64,000 nt of DNA. It comes from Siphonodentalium dalli (taxonomy: Eukaryota > Mollusca > Scaphopoda > Gadilida > Siphonodentaliidae). Location of the stretch: contig CP136065.1 of the NCBI GenBank assembly GCA_032622095.1, forward strand, positions 61,427,094 through 61,491,093. Direction: 5' to 3'. The notes below the pieces were generated by a model. It saw only the letters and a list, made by a program, of their open reading frames with translations, was not told where the DNA came from and made no database searches. Positions 23,817-33,604 of this stretch are shown here, piece by piece. Every line of letters begins with the position of its first letter. The first letter of the stretch is position 1. The position numbers and the translations under genes were made by a program.

Positions 23817-25028
23817 AAGCCCAAGGGTTGTCGGGAGATAGATTGGATAGTTGGTTTGTGATAATTTATTTCGCGGAAGATTTGGAAGGGGCGGCACCCC
23901 TCCCATACAACCCACTTGGGAAATTTTGATGAGTATCATGAAATGGTGTGACGTTTACATGAATAGATGAAAAATGATCTAGACATATTGTGATATGATG
24001 TCAGATTTGTTTATTTGTTTATTGGGGATTTTGGGCCAGGCCAGGGAGGATTTGAAAGGGGAGGCACCCCTTCCTACAACCCACTTAGAAAATAAATTTT
24101 GGAGGGGTCATGGGCATGGTATAACATCACACACAACAGGAGAAGGATGAAGGTGAAAATTATCTAGACATTGTTTCTTTATTTTTTCTTCTTTTTGGAT
24201 GTTTTCTTATGTCGCTCGGTTGTTGTTGTTGTTGCTTGAGATGGCTGGGAACTGGCGTCGTCGAAGTGTGAGGTGTGATTAGCCGACTGGATACTGTGCA
24301 AACAACCTGCGTATAGTGTTTTGGTAGGAATTGGGACAATAATGGCTTCTAAGGGGTTCCCAACATTAACCCAGAGATAGTGAGATGAACTTAAAGAATA
24401 AGAGAAATTTTGAACAGTTCATTATTCTTATTTATGAAATCGCCAGTTTCTCGTTCAAAATGACGGATGTGATTACTGGCTATTATCTTTGTAAACAAAC
24501 GTGCCTAAAGTAGTAAAAAATTATGGACAAAACCCTTATATAATAAATATATCAGCATGCATAGCTGAACTTAAGTAATTAATGTATAAATATATATTAA
24601 CTTTACACAAATTTAATTCCCGAGCCAACTGGTCCATAAAAGCTGGGCCAGCTCGCCCCAAAAACTGTCTTTACCGAGTTGGCCCTGGGACAAGCTGTCC
24701 GGGATCCACTGTAAATATAACCCCCTCCCCCAGGCACACTGCACCTAGCTGACGTCCCTATACTACATGTACATGTAACATTTGTTTATACAAATATATA
24801 AATTCTAACCTGATAAGCTATGATTTTGCAACCATCGCATTTATAAATATCCGGCATGTGCGGGCTTCGAGCATCTTCGTCATCCAATTTAGGAGGGGAA
24901 AACTTGATGCTTCCAGTTCCATCTCCGTGATTTTCCACCTGTCCGTGGGCGTCCAAAAAACACAACAACAAAACTAAATTCAGCCATTTTAGCCGACAAA
25001 GAGCGCTAATAAGATCGAAAGAGTGCAT
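17199..25028 (-). CDS. MZB1: MZB1/pERp1-like ER-resident chaperone, 4 exons, complete
   Basis: The four exons on the minus strand are 25028-24810, 21524-21412, 19179-19075 and 17358-17199 (TAG). Phases 0, 2 and 2 agree across junctions and all introns are GT..AG. The product is 198 aa. Residues 1-30 form a signal peptide with a leucine-rich core. Then follow an acidic segment (KLDDEDARSPHMP), YKCDGCKIIAYQ with the CxxC at C64/C67, LSESLIIDILDNIC, EGVKRLSGPGL, a G-rich turn ending MWPHR, EMCKNYIGEIDEDEIYQAY and LCNGPGVRGQC, ending HTEL, a KDEL-type retention signal (human ends REEL). The order and spacing of motifs match vertebrate MZB1, which helps fold and assemble IgM and regulates ER redox and calcium. 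Molluscs have no immunoglobulins of that kind, so a general ER client role is inferred. A canopy-family relationship is possible. Confidence 0.93.
18345..18605. repeat. Field of GCTTAAGCGTAATT motifs (MZB1 intron 3)
   Basis: The motif (G/A)CT(T/A)AAGCGTAATTC is repeated at short irregular intervals, with four near-tandem copies at about 18415-18495 (TAATTCTATTAAGCTAAAGCG). It is related to, but distinct from, the CTTAAGCGCAATT field at 7080-7530. Confidence 0.85.
18889..19070 (-). pseudogene. Two decayed tandem copies of the end of MZB1 exon 3
   Basis: The 3' end of exon 3 plus its donor (+ strand TTACCTGTGAGGCC..CACACCTGG, 19071-19112) is echoed at 18970-19040 (TTACCTGTGGGGCC..CATACCTGG) and 18893-18935 (TCTGTGGGTCC..CACACCTGG). 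Spacers such as CTTACCTT..TATA..ATTGAT are shared. In the minus frame both copies carry stops. The nearer copy keeps a good donor (CACAGGTAAG); the farther has lost GT. Confidence 0.65.
19630..19905. mobile_element. Right part of a dual-hairpin MITE (MZB1 intron 2)
   Basis: It contains the family spacer (TTGGTGATGTTAACCCATTCGTCACCTCG, TTCTGCAAATTAGGGGATATAG, CTTCCC..GGAAGATAAGGCC) and the second hairpin (CAGAATGAGGTCCCCAGAGG / CCTCTGGGGACCTCATTCTG), ending AATGACAGACACAC. The left hairpin is missing. Confidence 0.8.
20106..20215. mobile_element. One arm of the CAGTAATGCCCTAA palindrome family
   Basis: TACAGTAATGCCCTAAATAA..CGACTCCTTAACCAC..AGAATTATGGGTAA..TTGCCATTCATCGGAAAGCTCTCAGT is one arm of the complete palindrome at 33287-33499. 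It stops at the centre of symmetry. Confidence 0.8.
20419..20861. mobile_element. hAT-type MITE, 443 bp, with 8-bp TSD
   Basis: The ends are TAGGGCTGTAATGATTCA and the reverse complement TAGGGCTGCAACGATTCA. The flanks are CATGTCAT (20411-20418) and CATGCCAT (20862-20869), an 8-bp target duplication with one mismatch. Subterminal CACGAT/ATCGTG and GATGCGAATCACG motifs are repeated. There is no coding capacity. It lies in MZB1 intron 2. Confidence 0.85.
21611..21707. mobile_element. TTAA-flanked palindromic MITE, 97 bp (MZB1 intron 1)
   Basis: TTAACCCTTTCAGTGCCAAG at the left and CTTGGCATTGAAAGGGTTAA at the right are inverted copies, with the interior also partly palindromic. TTAA at both ends with CCCTTT termini is the piggyBac-type signature. 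It starts 87 bp upstream (minus-strand sense) of the MZB1 exon-2 acceptor. Confidence 0.85.
21775..21870. repeat. Short inverted repeat
   Basis: AAACCAGCTAAGATATTGGG and CCCAATATCTTAGCTGGTTT are perfect inverted copies around a loop of about 50 bp that itself contains TTTTAAAACAGCATCTCG. Confidence 0.85.
21948..22160. mobile_element. 213-bp palindromic MITE of the CCCTTTCAGTGCC family
   Basis: ACCCTTTCAGTGCCAAGTCC opens and GGACTTGGCACTGAAAGGGT-type sequence closes it. The arms of about 100 bp meet at AAAGAGCTCAAAGAGCTCTTT. It is the same family as the 97-bp copy at 21611-21707, which lacks the AT-rich inner arms. It lies in MZB1 intron 1. Confidence 0.9.
22195..22870. repeat. Tandem diverged repeat with 'gggccataactctgg' units
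   Basis: At least three diverged units carry AGAAAAATTGAATTTTCTAAG.., AAAAAGGGCCATAACTCTGG and GAAAATGGGTGGACGAAACC. They finish in ACGGACGGACATACGGACGG and CCCGCCGACTTCAAGTCGGGGGCATAATAA. Frames across it (up to 171 codons, minus strand) are repeat by-products, not genes. Confidence 0.7.
23100..23195. repeat. Short inverted repeat
   Basis: TTCCATGGAATATGGATGCA..GTTGGTCT pairs with AGACCAACTTGCATTCATAC..TCCATGGAA. Reverse-complement relatives of the flanking sequence occur at about 53110-53235. Confidence 0.7.
23646..24718. mobile_element. Foldback element of about 1.07 kb
   Basis: TGTAAATGGAAATGGACCAG..CCCAGGGCCAACTCG..GGGCCAGCTCG at the left matches in reverse complement CGAGCCAACTGGTCC..GGGCCAGCTCGCCCC..GAGTTGGCCCTGGGA..CACTGTAAAT at the right. 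Inside are a (CT)n run (23786-23814) and two diverged tandem units with GGGG(A/C)GGCACCCCT..ACAACCCACTT (from 23870 and 24048). It lies in MZB1 intron 1. Confidence 0.65.
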
Positions 25029-25048
25029 GTTGTGTAGTATGTGTAATA

Positions 25049-25096
25049 TGACGTGTATATGACAGAAATTAGTTGATTAATTATTCATTCACGTCA
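25049..25096. promoter_or_regulatory. Two TGACGTG cores just upstream of MZB1
   Basis: TGACGTG is present on the plus strand at 25049-25055 and on the minus strand at 25090-25096, about 20 and 62 bp before the MZB1 start codon. TGACGTG is the core of the unfolded-protein-response element bound by XBP1/ATF6-type bZIP factors. A regulatory role is inferred from position and gene function only. Confidence 0.4.
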
Positions 25097-26854
25097 TTTG
25101 AAGAGGTAAAGTTTGACGACCTGCTCAACAAACCAACTCCCGACACATGGCAGTTAACGAAATGACGCATGCGCATCCAACTTCACACACCAAAAGAATG
25201 GGATTTTCCAGGAATTTATAGTCTGTTTTTATTCTCGCATTAACCCTTCCGTCTATATGGAAAATGCATATAATTGCAACATAGCAACTGCTTAATTGTC
25301 ATTCAAAACAATTAAAAATAAAAATAAAATAGTAAAAATATATATAAAAACAATAGACAAAACACAAAACAAAACAACCTATTTACATGCTCTTCCACGT
25401 GTCTGTGGATTTAAAGGTAGGCCTACTCAATCCTATTCGATGGTCCCCATATCAGCAGATTCCAACAACAACAATTTTTTTTTAAATGCCGTTTCAGTTA
25501 TCAGAACCGATTAATTGCCCAAAAATAATGCTAACCACAATCAACTATAGTATAAATTTTTCCAAAACCTGTTATTTATCAACATTTTGTTCAACGAAGT
25601 TTTGCCGGTTTGTCAAATATCTGACCAAAAAAAAAAAAACTTGATTTTAGAGTTAGGCCTATATCCATCTTCATCCGCAATTTGGTCAGAGAAATTCTTC
25701 TCGTCGACTGTTAACTGGGCCACATAAAATTAAAATAATAGAATTCAAACATCGATATCTGATCACTCTGAGCTTTGATGGGTGGGTTCCTCGACTCAAA
25801 ATCAAATATTGTTTACCCCCGAAGCCAAGGAAATAGTAATTTAGGAGCGTTAAATGAACTTAAATCGGATTGAGTACCTTTAAGCTGTTTTCTAACAATA
25901 AATGCCAAAAATATTATATTTTCTTCAAAATGGGTCAATGTATGTTCAGATTAATGTTTTCACTTATAAACTACCAAATATATTGACGAAATTACAAATG
26001 TATGTCGCATTTTTTTTTATTGTCAAAGAAACCAAGGGTGAATACCTAAAAGTAGGCATGGATCGAGTCGGTAGCCGTGATGTAGGTAGGCTACATATCC
26101 CACCAGTATAAAACCTTGGAACTTTTTGAAGTTTTGACAAGGATCTTTATATTAAAAGTCAAAAAAGTAACGCCGGGAATATATTTCTTGGTTATTCTAT
26201 GTTTCTTAATAGTGTGGGCTACTTACTCTAGGTGAACGTCCCAACTCGAAATAGCATGCTTTTCTGTGACTTTCTGAGCGATATCGCAAACAAACATGGA
26301 ATTATTTACCCAGGATAAAATCCATAATTTCAAGCGACGCAAAGAAAAATCGCTCACAACTTCACTTAATTGTAGTATAAGGTAAATTTGGAAGTCTTAA
26401 TAATTCGGGTTACTGGATTGATATTCGGGGAGCTTACTTTTAAAACACGTCAATAGATGATTATGTACGACAACTATAGCTTCATACATGTAACCAATAT
26501 TCCGTGCAATTTCGATGGATCGAAGTCGAATTAACCTTGAAATAAGGAATGCGCTCGACTCAGATTAAGTTTTTTCTGAAGAATGGTTATCTAAATTTTC
26601 CACGGACTTCTGTCACAGCCTACATAATCGTTTCCCAATTTATACGGGGCTATTTTCTAACACTACTATTACATGCACCACTTGAAACTAATTAAACCAA
26701 CCTTGTTGCCTGAAATTTAATCATATATGCGCGCCCGCTTCGATCGTGTTTTACTGACGCCCGCAGTGGCGTTTACCTGCACGCAGCGGGGATTATAGGA
26801 CGACCAACGTGTTCGTGTACACCGAGTTTTCTTCAACTTTCAATTCTAGTACCC
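25097..26854. other. Intergenic region between divergent genes
   Basis: This is the space between the divergent MZB1 and membrane-protein genes. It is AT-rich with oligo-A stretches near 25315-25375 and 25628-25640, and becomes more CpG-containing after about 26700 (for example ATGCGCGCCCGCTTCGATCG), as expected near a promoter. A sequence at 26095-26345 (CACCAGTATAAAACCTTGGA..TTTGAAGTTTTGACA) is repeated at 20911-20947 and, inverted, near 21289-21345, so it is an interspersed repeat. I see no exon. Confidence 0.5.
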
Positions 26855-26862
26855 TGACGTCA
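26855..26862. promoter_or_regulatory. Perfect CRE palindrome TGACGTCA
   Basis: TGACGTCA lies 117 bp upstream of the start codon of the membrane-protein gene (26979), in the CpG-richer segment. It is the consensus for CREB/ATF-type bZIP factors. Further ACGTC motifs follow (CGACGTC, AACGTC). Function is inferred. Confidence 0.4.
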
Positions 26863-26978
26863 TTTTTCGACGTCTACACTTTACAACGTCAACGATGAAC
26901 ATTAACAATTTCCGGGTTGCACACTGGGCAGATTCTAGTATCTACACACTAACACAGGCCATATGAAGATCAGAAATA

Positions 26979-29900
26979 ATGGAAACAGCCGAAGAAATTA
27001 TAAGCAAAGAAGATCTTTCGGAGAAAAGAAATCCCGGTAAATGTAAAGACAATTGCATGATATATATTGGAGGCCAATTTCATCAATACTCAATTTCTAT
27101 GTAGAAATAATTTAGTAAGAGAAATATTACAATAATTTCTTTTACTGTTAGGCCTAGGGCCTATTAGTAATGAACTACTACTATTAGTACAAAAAACAAA
27201 TCGTTCGTCCTAAGAGAAAGCCAATTTTAAAAGGTTCCCGTCTTTAGATACATTGCAGTGATAAAAAATAATTGCTGCATTCTAAAAGAAATTGAATTTC
27301 AAACATGAATTGAATTTCTCTTAAACATGATGATGATTTGATTTTCTCCTAACAATAAATCAATTCCTCTCAACATTATCTGATATTATTATAGGAATTA
27401 GGATACATTCTTCCCTTATTCCAATGTAAATGGGACGATCCCGTGGTCATCATTCGGCCAAGCGTCAGGATTAGCAATGGCGTTGCAAATCGAATACCAT
27501 GAGTCATGACAATCGGGCATCATCAGATAAATTTAACTTAAGACATTGAGAGTTTTAGAATTTTGGTAAAAGAGAACATTCATTCTTTTAAACAGAAATG
27601 CAATTCCAAACAAGAAAACCATAATCAGAAATGGTAACGCCCTCAAGATTATATTATTACGCATAAATATAAATTATAAAAACAAATGTCAAATATATTC
27701 ATAATATTGGTTCCGTTAAAACAACTAATCCTTCAAATTATTACAAAAAACTACGGCTTATTACTGCAGGTTTCTAATTAACCACACCAGAAGTCTCTAA
27801 ATGCGGATCAAAAATCGGAGTCATTGTGTTCCCGCCATAAAATCTTCAACAGTGGTCCAGCCATTGTTGATATATAAACATTGAAAGCAATTAATGCGGT
27901 CATAATAGTTACATACTGCAACTATCAATCCAGCGAATTTGATATGATTGATAGAACAAACCACTATTATCATGATCGTGACGTTATTTGTTTAAAATAC
28001 GTATCAATTGACATATATGCACCCGTTCCCTCATTAAAATCTAAATATTTCGACCATTTTAGGGGATCTCCGCGAATTCGGGGAACTCCGCAAATAGACC
28101 TCCGCAAACAGGGACCTATTTATTATTATTTATTTACATTTAAGGAACGCATTCTACATAATGTTCCAATGCGCTTTAAAATACAAGTAAATACAATAAA
28201 AACACATAAAACTATAAAAATACAAACAATAGGCCTACTACTATTAAATACAATTTGGTAAAGATGTAACGAAAATTACTGTAAAATTAAAGCTAAAGAA
28301 AATTGAAATTTCAGTAAAAAATTAAAAGTTTGATTTATAAAAAAAAAAATTAAGATAAAAGAATAAATTATAACTTTAACAACGGTGTGTATTGAAATAA
28401 CAACTGCAATAAGATTTCCAAAAATAACGATCTATAAATTGAAACATTTTTTGAAAAGATGGGTTTTCAGTTTTTTCTTAAATTCGGAGGTTGATTAAAA
28501 TTTTAATAGAACTTACACATTATATTTATTCACACACTACCATAGTCTAGAGCACAGGAGGCATGCATTATAGGGACTACAGCACCCTTGTCCCAGATTG
28601 ACTCCTCTTCAAATGCATAGTTTTCATTGGTGAGACTGCATGCCCTTCAGGCTGTGCCCTTGCCCTTTAATGCTTATACCACCCCTGCTAGAGCAATTGA
28701 AACTGGACTGTCTCGGCCAGTATCTTTATCTCGAAATGAATGGGAACCCACATGCGTTTCCATATGGGTTGAGTGCAGGTATATCAAATATTATGTAAAC
28801 ATCCCTACAATTGAAGAATATAGAATATTTCCAAAGATAATTTTATAACTGAAATCCACCAATGGGAAATCCATTCAGGGATCAAAGGCTGAAATATATG
28901 GGCAGCCATTCTTCTATTTATTACCTATTTAAATTTAATTTTAATGATATTAATAATTCATTTTAATGAATATATGATATCACAAAATTGAATATATGAT
29001 ATCATAAAATATTAAGCATTTAGCGATATCACAGTATTCAATTTTAGGATATCATATATTCATTTTGTGATATATTATATTCATTTTGTCATACCAATAA
29101 TTTGGATTCGGACTATTGATATCACTACTTGACATGCATTTATATTATTAAGTAATATTACAAAATATTTACTAATATAATAAAATTAATTTATGATATC
29201 ACAAGATAGTAAGAATATTGTGATATCGCATATTCAATTTTATAATATAATAAATTCATTTTATGATTTCACTAATTCGAATTAGTGATAGTGATATCAA
29301 TAAATACTAGTTATTTTATTATATAAATTATTTGATTTCATGATATCAATAATTTGATGGATTTCAGTAAAAGTGGTCTAAATGAAAGATCCAGCAACTT
29401 CATCCTATTTTGTTGAGTTTAATTTGATTTATTGATATCTATAATTCAATTTGTTTATATCATAAAATGTTGGGGAAGTAGTGATATCACAAAATTATTT
29501 TAAGATATCACAAACTGGAACGTGTAATATCATAAATACATTTTTTTTATATCACAAAATCAAATATATGATATCACAAAATAGTAAGCCTGTAATGATA
29601 TCACAAAATTGTGAATGAATAGTAGAATGGCGTGTCCATCTATGCCATTCTCTATTTACTGATATCACAGAATGAATTAGTGATATCACATATTCAATTT
29701 TATATCACAAAATTTAATATGTGATATTAAATAATGGTGAGCATAAATTACAGATATCACAAATTCTATTTTATGATTTCATAAACTCAATTTGTGATAT
29801 TACTTTATATTTGAATTTGTGATATAATAAAATATTTAATAATATTATAAAATACTTAGTGATATCATATATTAAATTTTGGGATATCATATATTATTTA

Positions 29901-32413
29901 AGTGATATCATAAATTAATTATTGATATCACTAAACAGCTAATAAATAGAAGAATGGTGCCCCATAGTGATATCATATATTAAATTTTGTGATATAAAAT
30001 ATTCATTCAGTGATATATAATAAACTGAATTATTGATATAACTAAATAGCAGATAAATAGAAGAATGGCACCCTATAGAAACAAGTGAAATACACTCCTG
30101 CTTAAAACTTGGTTGTTGGATTTTTGTTGTTGTAAAAATAAAGGGGCCTTTACGTGAGAAAAGTAGTGCCTTACATTAACAGTTTCCAATTTACACCCTT
30201 CATAGCTTACCTTCTGATAGACCATGGAGAAAAGTTGGAGAGACAGATTGAAGAAGAGACTGCTTCACTGAATAGAAAGGTAAACACAGTCATGTCTAAC
30301 AATAGTTAGCTTAAAGGGGAACTGTATGGCTTGAGCCATAAACTCATTTTCATAATAATTACCATGTTGTTTACATCGTTTGTAGAGCACATGGGTGTAT
30401 TTTGCACTCATCTCTGGCTCAAAATCATTCATTTGTTGCATATATTCTGTTGAGTATAATATGGTTCCATGGCTGGATTTGTTGTACAGTCCCCTTTTAA
30501 CCCTTTACCCAACAGAACGGCCCTGTGCCAATGCATTCTCTTATATATGCGAGTCGACCATAGGTCGCCTCGCATATATAAGAGAATGCATTGGCTTAAC
30601 ACATATTAAAAATGATAAAATTGTCAAAGAATGTAGACAAATATTATAAAAATTGTAAGAAAAGATTATAAAATTGTTAAAGAATGTAAGAAAAAATGGT
30701 AAAAAGTGTTAAAAAAAAGATTTTTTTTAGGCCAATGCATTCTCTTATATATGCGAGGCGACCTATGGTCGACTCGCATATATGAGAGAATGCATTGGCA
30801 CAGGGCATAACTGTAACCATCACAATGTGGTCAATGAACCGGTTCCAATGATATCCATATTTGTATGGCGTTATTGAGACAGACCAAAGATATTTTAGGC
30901 TGTTGAAGCTTTATTTGGGCGTTTTTGGCCGGTTTGTTGGGTAAAGGGATAACACAGCTTGGAGGAAAGGATACCGACCCACTACAGGTTTCATCCATTC
31001 ATTTTTGTGAGAGTTATGGCCCTTGTTTGACATTTCAGCTTTTAATTCAGGCACAGTTCATCAAAAACAGTTGTGCTTCGATATGGTGATAGCCCAGCAT
31101 GCGGTACAGGATACCCACATAAACCCCTGGGCTTGACCTTTAATCCTCGTTTTCCTTCAATTATATATGTATCATCTAGAATTTTTTGTATGATTTTGTG
31201 TAATACATGTATGTATATATGTTTAGGATTGGAAATAAAATATGTTTACACCAAACTTATTTTGCAGATAACAATCCTAAGTCTTCAGAACAAACAACTA
31301 TGGGCGGTGCTGTGGGAGTTTATGATATTTATCATTCCCACTGTATTTATCATAGCTCTGTGGATTGTAACCAAGCCAATGTTGGGATTCCACTTTCAGG
31401 TATGTGCAATTAATTCTCAACAATTGACTGAAACCCACATGGATGTTGGAAGTCTGGAATTATGCTCACATAGCACTGTTACATTCTGGTCCAGTTCAGA
31501 ACTTCTGGGTATCCAAATATAATTTGTATACTTTAATACAGACTTTATATATGCCTTATAAATGACTTATTTAAGTAATAGAAATTAGAACAAGAGCATT
31601 GCTAGGGCATGGTAAAATACGCCCGTGGTAATTTCAACAAAGGACTGATGCCAAATTTTAAAACAAACAGATAACTATATGTAAAGCTATCACCATGAAA
31701 CCAAAATAATCATCAAATTATAAGTCAACAAGGACCATAACTCTGGTTGAAATAGGCAGACTGAATCCAACTGCTACAACTATAATGATTACATAACAAA
31801 ACTCATCACTGGAGAGTTATAAATACTAAAAATAAGAATAAAGTCTATCTGTTTCTCAATGATCTTCTTAGTGAGGATATTTTTACAAAACTTTTAGATT
31901 TTTCATATTTAGCAACTGCGTCTGCCTTATGTCCTTCAAAAGCATATTAATATCATGACCAAATTCAGTGAACTGTACTTTTAAGCAAGATAATTTCATC
32001 TGAATAGTAAAAGTGAAATATTCACTGCGGAGAGTCATGTGAATGGGGTGCAACTTCATCTTTGCAAGTATTTATCTTGATGATGTCACTGATTTCTAAA
32101 GAGGAGGAGAGCCTTTTGTAACATAAGATAACTAATTGATATTCATGTATTTCAGAGGAACTCTACAGGATTAGTCTTTGGAGTTTTAATAGGAGAACTA
32201 TTTTTCCAATTGCCAAATTTGGTCAAAGCTGTATCGATACTGGAGGGTCTTCAGGTACAACCCTCTCCAAAATATGAGTGCAAATGTACAACAACGGAGC
32301 CAGAGAGTGAAACATATGTCACCGATTCAGATGCAGAGTCTAACGAGGGGTCATTAGAAGATATCGAAGATATCGGGTCAGCCGAGGAGAATAGAACTGA
32401 GAAAATCAACTAA
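26979..32413 (+). CDS. Unrecognised two-pass membrane protein with coiled-coil N-terminus, 4 exons
   Basis: The exons 26979-27036, 30221-30279, 31268-31399 and 32156-32413 (TAA) join in phase and give 168 aa; all introns are GT..AG. Residues 1-40 are charged and heptad-like (EKLERQIEEETASLNRK), probably a short coiled coil. A first hydrophobic segment is at about 51-73 (rich in I, F, V and W, with one proline). A short loop with an N-glycosylation sequon (N85-S-T) leads to a second hydrophobic segment at about 86-105. The C-terminal 60 residues are acidic and serine-rich, likely cytosolic. There is no signal peptide, so the first membrane segment should act as the anchor. I do not recognise the family. 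AATAAA at 32448-32453, 35 bp past the stop, is a good polyadenylation signal. Intron 1 (3.2 kb) holds the GATATC-rich field. Confidence 0.8.
28960..30060. repeat. GATATC-rich degenerate satellite-like field
   Basis: For about 1.1 kb the words TGATATCAC, GATATCATA, CACAAAAT and AATTCAATTTTGTGATAT recur in both orientations, with spacing of roughly 20-35 bp. Short unrelated tags (for example GCTAATAAATAGAAGAATGG..CCC) also repeat. The composition is extremely AT-rich. No frame is open. It lies in intron 1 of the membrane-protein gene. Confidence 0.85.
30310..30496. mobile_element. Half copy of the 16768-17040 palindromic MITE
   Basis: It contains GAGCCATAAACTCATTTTCA, GTGTATTTTGCACTCATC, TTGCATATATTCTGTTGAGT and CTGTACAGTCCCC-type ends. 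The arms are diverged and the left arm is shortened. It directly abuts the TTAA element that begins at 30497. Confidence 0.65.
30497..30952. mobile_element. TTAA / CCCTTTACCC double-palindrome MITE
   Basis: TTAACCCTTTACCCAACAGA at the left and GGTTTGTTGGGTAAAGGGAT at the right form the inverted ends; the right TTAA is degenerate. Two internal palindromes of about 70 bp share arms CCAATGCATTCTCTTATATA / TATATAAGAGAATGCATTGG and cores GAGTCGACCATAGGTCGCCTC or its inverse. A nearly identical copy is at 43287-43685. Confidence 0.85.
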
Positions 32414-32486
32414 CAAACTTGTGCTGAGATAGGGTAATATATCGATAAATAAAACTTAAAAATCACATTGCTTGTTTGAGGGAATA

Positions 32487-32590
32487 CAGTAATGCCCTAA
32501 GTAATCGACTCCTTAAGCACAGCAGAATTATGGGTAATTTTTCAGGATTTAGTCGAAAATATGGCTTGTTGCCATTCATCGGAAAGCTTT
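32487..32590. mobile_element. One arm of the CAGTAATGCCCTAA palindrome family
   Basis: TACAGTAATGCCCTAAGTAA..TTGCCATTCATCGGAAAGCT is one arm only and ends at the family's centre of symmetry. It starts just beyond the polyadenylation signal of the membrane-protein gene. Confidence 0.8.
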
Positions 32591-32594
32591 CCCC

Positions 32595-33200
32595 TGAAGA
32601 GCCTATGAAGTTTGGTATCAATTGAATGACAAATGTTAGCTGCAGGGAATGCCAAAGTATTTCGTCATGCAAATAGTCAAATCCAAGATGGCTGCTGCCA
32701 GCAATGTTTTTTAATGAAAATTCTTTAAATTTGATAGCTCCCATCTAGAGGTGATCATTAACATGCTTGTAAATTTTCAAAACATTTCTCCAATAAATTT
32801 AAAATCAAAGATGGCTGATGGCAAATTTAGAATGTCTCCCATCTAGAGGACATCGCGAAGATTTATATGAAGTTTAGTGATGATCAGACATGGGATGTGG
32901 CCTGTTGGGTGCGCCGAATGATTTAGTCATGCAAAGTAAACTCCAAGTTGGCCATTAACAGTCATGTTTTTCAACAAAATGCGGAATAATTCCATGGCTC
33001 CCATCTAGTGGTCACTCAAAAGATCCATATGAAGTTTGGTGATAATATGATGAGGGATGTGGTCTGTCGGGTGAGCCAAATCATTTAGTCAAGCAAAGAG
33101 TAAATCCAAGATGGCTGCCGGTGGCCATGTTTTTCATAGAAAATCATTCAAATTCTACAGCTCCCATCTAGAGGTGATCCTTAACAAGTCTGTAAAGAAA
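32595..33200. repeat. Tandem 'CTCCCATCTAGAGGTGATC' repeat array
   Basis: Four to five diverged units of about 120-160 bp each contain CTCCCATCTAGAGG, ATATGAAGTTTGGTGATGAT, CATGCAAA..AGTAAA..ATCCAAGATGGC and GGCCATGTTTTT. They are related to the inner units at 11990-12160 and 45600-46340. Confidence 0.8.
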
Positions 33201-33286
33201 TGGTTAAAATACATTTCCGAAAGGAATTACCTGTGAATGAGTATTTTAGTAAAGAAATGGTTAAAATACATTTCCAAAGGGAACTA

Positions 33287-33499
33287 CAGTAATGCCCTAA
33301 ATAATCGACTCCTTAACCACAGCAGAATTATGGGTAATTTTTCAGGATTTAATCGGAAATATGGCTTGTTGCCATTCATCGGAAAGCTCACAGTGAGAGC
33401 TTTCCGATGAATGGCAACAAGCCATATTTTCGACTAAATCCTGAAAAAATTCACATAATTCTGATGTGGTTAAGGAGTCGATTATTTAGGGCATTACTG
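33287..33499. mobile_element. Complete 213-bp TA-flanked palindromic MITE (mariner-type ends)
   Basis: The element reads CAGTAATGCCCTAAATAATC..GCTCACAGTGAGAGC..GATTATTTAGGGCATTACTG and is flanked by TA at 33285-33286 and 33500-33501. The arms of about 105 bp are almost perfect inverted copies. TA duplication and CAGT ends fit the Tc1/mariner superfamily. It is non-autonomous. Confidence 0.9.
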
Positions 33500-33604
33500 T
33501 ACTCGTCAATGAGTATTTAGTAAAGAAACAGTACAATAACAATTGATAATATTAACAAGCTGGTTTTAGTCGATGGAAACTGGACGAGACTCTCATCAGC
33601 ATCC

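Noticed and set aside
23606-23939. Frames with Arg-Glu or Leu-Ser runs
   Set aside because: They come from the (CT)n microsatellite at 23786-23814.
31073-31522. 149-codon + strand frame
   Set aside because: Only 31268-31399 is exon; the rest reads through flanking introns, and splice signals and phase define the exon.
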